Origin: Methanocorpusculum sp.
Lineage (GTDB): Archaea > Halobacteriota > Methanomicrobia > Methanomicrobiales > Methanocorpusculaceae
NCBI GenBank assembly: GCA_029987235.1
Contig: DALTWF010000019.1
Span: 1-33,693, forward strand
DNA: 33,693 nucleotides
Direction of reading: 5' to 3'
The notes beneath the pieces were generated by a model that was not told where the DNA came from, searched no databases, and worked only from the letters and a program-made list of their open reading frames with translations. The position numbers and the translations under genes are program-made. This document shows positions 32,224-33,693 of this stretch, piece after piece. The stretch's first letter is position 1; every line of letters starts with the position of its first letter.

Positions 32224-33513
32224 TTAGATATACATCCGGTCTGCTGCGGATTCACTTCCTTCAGGGTTTCTTATTTTTCTGATTGCCTGCATAAAGTAGT
32301 CTCCGGTAATCATTTTGCTGTCGTTTCTGATTGCAAGCATTCCGGCTTCACGGCAGATTGCTTCAATCTGTGCGCCGGTCAGACCGTCTGTTAAGTGTAC
32401 AAGTTCTTCAAAGTCCACGTTTTTCATTGAGCCTGCGGCCTGCATTTTGCGGGTGTGTACTTTAAATATCTGAAGTCTTGCTTCTGCAGTGGGTTCGGGG
32501 ATTTTAATCAGGCGGTCGAAGCGTCCGGGGCGCATGAGGGCTGCATCCAGCATGTCGGCGCGGTTGGTGGCTGCCATGATTCTGATGTTGCCGCGGTTGT
32601 TGAAGCCGTCCATTTCGGCAAGTAGCTGCATTAGAGTTCTCTGGACTTCGGCAGAGCCTGAGGTTCCATCGTTTGTTCTGGTTGTTCCGACTGCGTCTAT
32701 TTCATCGATGAAAACAACGACTCCTCCGGCTGATGCGGAGAGGTCGCGCGCCATTTCAAACAGGTCGCGGACAAGCTGTGCTCCTTCTCCGATATATTTA
32801 TGGACGAGTTCAGAGCCTGCAAGGCGGAGGAAGGGCACGCCTGCGTTGTTTGCTACGGCTTTGGCTATCAGGGTTTTACCGGTTCCGGGGGGGCCGTAGA
32901 GCAGGACGCCTTTGGGAGGTATCACGCCGAAGCGTTCGAATGCTTCGGGTTTGGTAAGTGGATATTCAACTGCTTCACGGACTTCGACGATTTCATCTTT
33001 TAAGCCTCCGATGTCGTCAAAGGTCGTGGTCGGTTTTTCTTCGAGTTCCATGACTTTTACGCGGGAGTCAAGGGTGTTTCCGAGTATTTTGACTACGGCA
33101 AGGGTGTTGTTGACTGCAACTTTGGTACCGGATTTGATTTCGGCATAAAGAACCGGGTTGCAGACGGTGACGTATTCTTGATTGTTTCCCTGCTGGCGGA
33201 GATATAATTCATTATTGGGGAGTTTTTCAAGGACTACTGCAACGAAGAGGGGGAGGCGTTTTAACTGGCTGTTTTCCTTTTTCAGCTGCATGTTTTCCAT
33301 GGCGAGTTTGCTGTTGGTACGTTTGAGTTCGCCGTTTTCCGCGCGGGTTTCTTTTACGATATTCTGGAGGGCTTCATTTTCGGATTTTAAAAATTCGCAG
33401 TCCTGTGCATATTGTTCAATTTTTATATTTAATTCGGTTGTGTCGGGTTTTTTAGCGGTTTTTTTCGCCGGCGAGGGGGTTTTTGTCCCGGTCTTGGGTA
33501 TGCTTTCGTCCAT
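32224..33513 (-). CDS. pan: Proteasome-activating nucleotidase (PAN) paralogue 2
   Basis: This is a second complete PAN. The 429-residue product has a Lys/Pro-rich N-terminus (GTKTPSPAKKTAKKPDTTE), a coiled coil (~25-90), an OB domain, Walker A GPPGTGKT, the pore loop KYIGEGA, Walker B VVFIDEIDAVG, and LMRPGRFDR. Its last three residues are Met-Tyr-Ile, a HbYX motif, so it should dock on the 20S core. It leads an operon with an unknown protein and a ribbon-helix-helix protein. A TATA-like box lies 28-37 bases before the ATG. Its insertion MARDLSASAGGVV before Walker B is absent in paralogue 1. Confidence 0.93.
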   Translation of the reverse strand: MDESIPKTGTKTPSPAKKTAKKPDTTELNIKIEQYAQDCEFLKSENEALQNIVKETRAENGELKRTNSKLAMENMQLKKENSQLKRLPLFVAVVLEKLPNNELYLRQQGNNQEYVTVCNPVLYAEIKSGTKVAVNNTLAVVKILGNTLDSRVKVMELEEKPTTTFDDIGGLKDEIVEVREAVEYPLTKPEAFERFGVIPPKGVLLYGPPGTGKTLIAKAVANNAGVPFLRLAGSELVHKYIGEGAQLVRDLFEMARDLSASAGGVVVFIDEIDAVGTTRTNDGTSGSAEVQRTLMQLLAEMDGFNNRGNIRIMAATNRADMLDAALMRPGRFDRLIKIPEPTAEARLQIFKVHTRKMQAAGSMKNVDFEELVHLTDGLTGAQIEAICREAGMLAIRNDSKMITGDYFMQAIRKIRNPEGSESAADRMYI

Positions 33514-33540
33514 ATATAATAGTTTTATTTGCTGTTTGAG

Positions 33541-33550
33541 TTTATATTCT
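33541..33550 (-). promoter_or_regulatory. TATA-like box for PAN paralogue 2 operon
   Basis: AGAATATAAA on the minus strand lies 28-37 bases before the ATG at 33513. A GGGGGT/ACCCCC inverted repeat (33559-33592) sits just upstream and might bind a regulator. Confidence 0.5.
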
Positions 33551-33681
33551 CTCTGATAGGGGGTTTTCTGCGAGCCTGTCCAATCACCCCCTCAAACTAT
33601 TGGATACAATTTTACTTGAGAAATTTTCCAAACCCCTCTAAAATAAAACAAAAACCGCTCCGCTATGATAAATATAAAGGA

Positions 33682-33692
33682 GGGGGGGGGGG
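33682..33692 (+). repeat. Homopolymer of eleven G at the window end
   Basis: Eleven consecutive G precede the last base. Nothing else is recognised between about 33600 and the end except A/T-rich sequence. The run may mark an assembly break rather than biology. Confidence 0.7.
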
Positions 33693-33693
33693 A

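Noticed and set aside
1..33693. CRISPR arrays, insertion sequences, rRNA
   Set aside because: I looked for regular direct repeats, transposase motifs and rRNA signatures and saw none.

Overview
The window looks like chromosomal DNA of a euryarchaeal methanogen of the Methanomicrobiales type, plausibly near Methanocorpusculum. The evidence is two PAN-type proteasomal ATPases ending in HbYX motifs, an Alba chromatin protein, an archaeal-type phosphopantetheine adenylyltransferase, a PEGA-repeat surface protein, an initiator tRNA-Met with an A1:U72 pair, TATA-like boxes 25-35 bases before many start codons, and oligo-T terminators. No methanogenesis gene is present, so the lineage is inferred. 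I see no integrase, transposase, phage structural module or CRISPR array. Genes are dense, and no gene-free stretch exceeds about 240 bases.

Left part (1-9.7 kb): on the minus strand, a coiled-coil/proline-rich protein of unknown function, smc, scpA and a tiny membrane ORF appear to form one chromosome-organisation operon. It is followed by a single initiator tRNA-Met. A divergent plus-strand pair holds a thioredoxin-like protein and an Lhr-type helicase that overlap by four bases. Facing them is an A/T-richer orphan gene for a helical-repeat protein.

Middle (9.7-18.1 kb): a single-chain, bacterial-type FGAM synthase (purL with its glutaminase domain fused) has its own promoter. Upstream of it is the most interesting block: six tightly packed minus-strand genes (18056 to 13486) coding for three related zinc-ribbon proteins (two membrane-anchored), a four-helix membrane protein, a helical coiled-coil protein, and an SPFH/YdjI-like protein ending in three zinc ribbons. 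The layout resembles bacterial Psp-associated ydjGHI-type membrane-stress modules, but with its own composition.

18.2-24 kb: two exported proteins (one with 25-residue periodic repeats, one with four PEGA domains), a four-CBS protein, a thioredoxin, a small four-cysteine thioredoxin-fold candidate, and an acyl-CoA ligase.

Right part (24-33.5 kb): the first PAN ATPase, an ArsB/SLC13-like ion transporter, Alba, aspartate-semialdehyde dehydrogenase, CoaD, an ACT-domain protein, an exported 5'-nucleotidase-family protein with an altered metal-site motif, a nitroreductase, two conserved unknowns, a ribbon-helix-helix protein, and a second PAN paralogue that leads its own operon. The window ends in an 11-G run, which may be a contig end.
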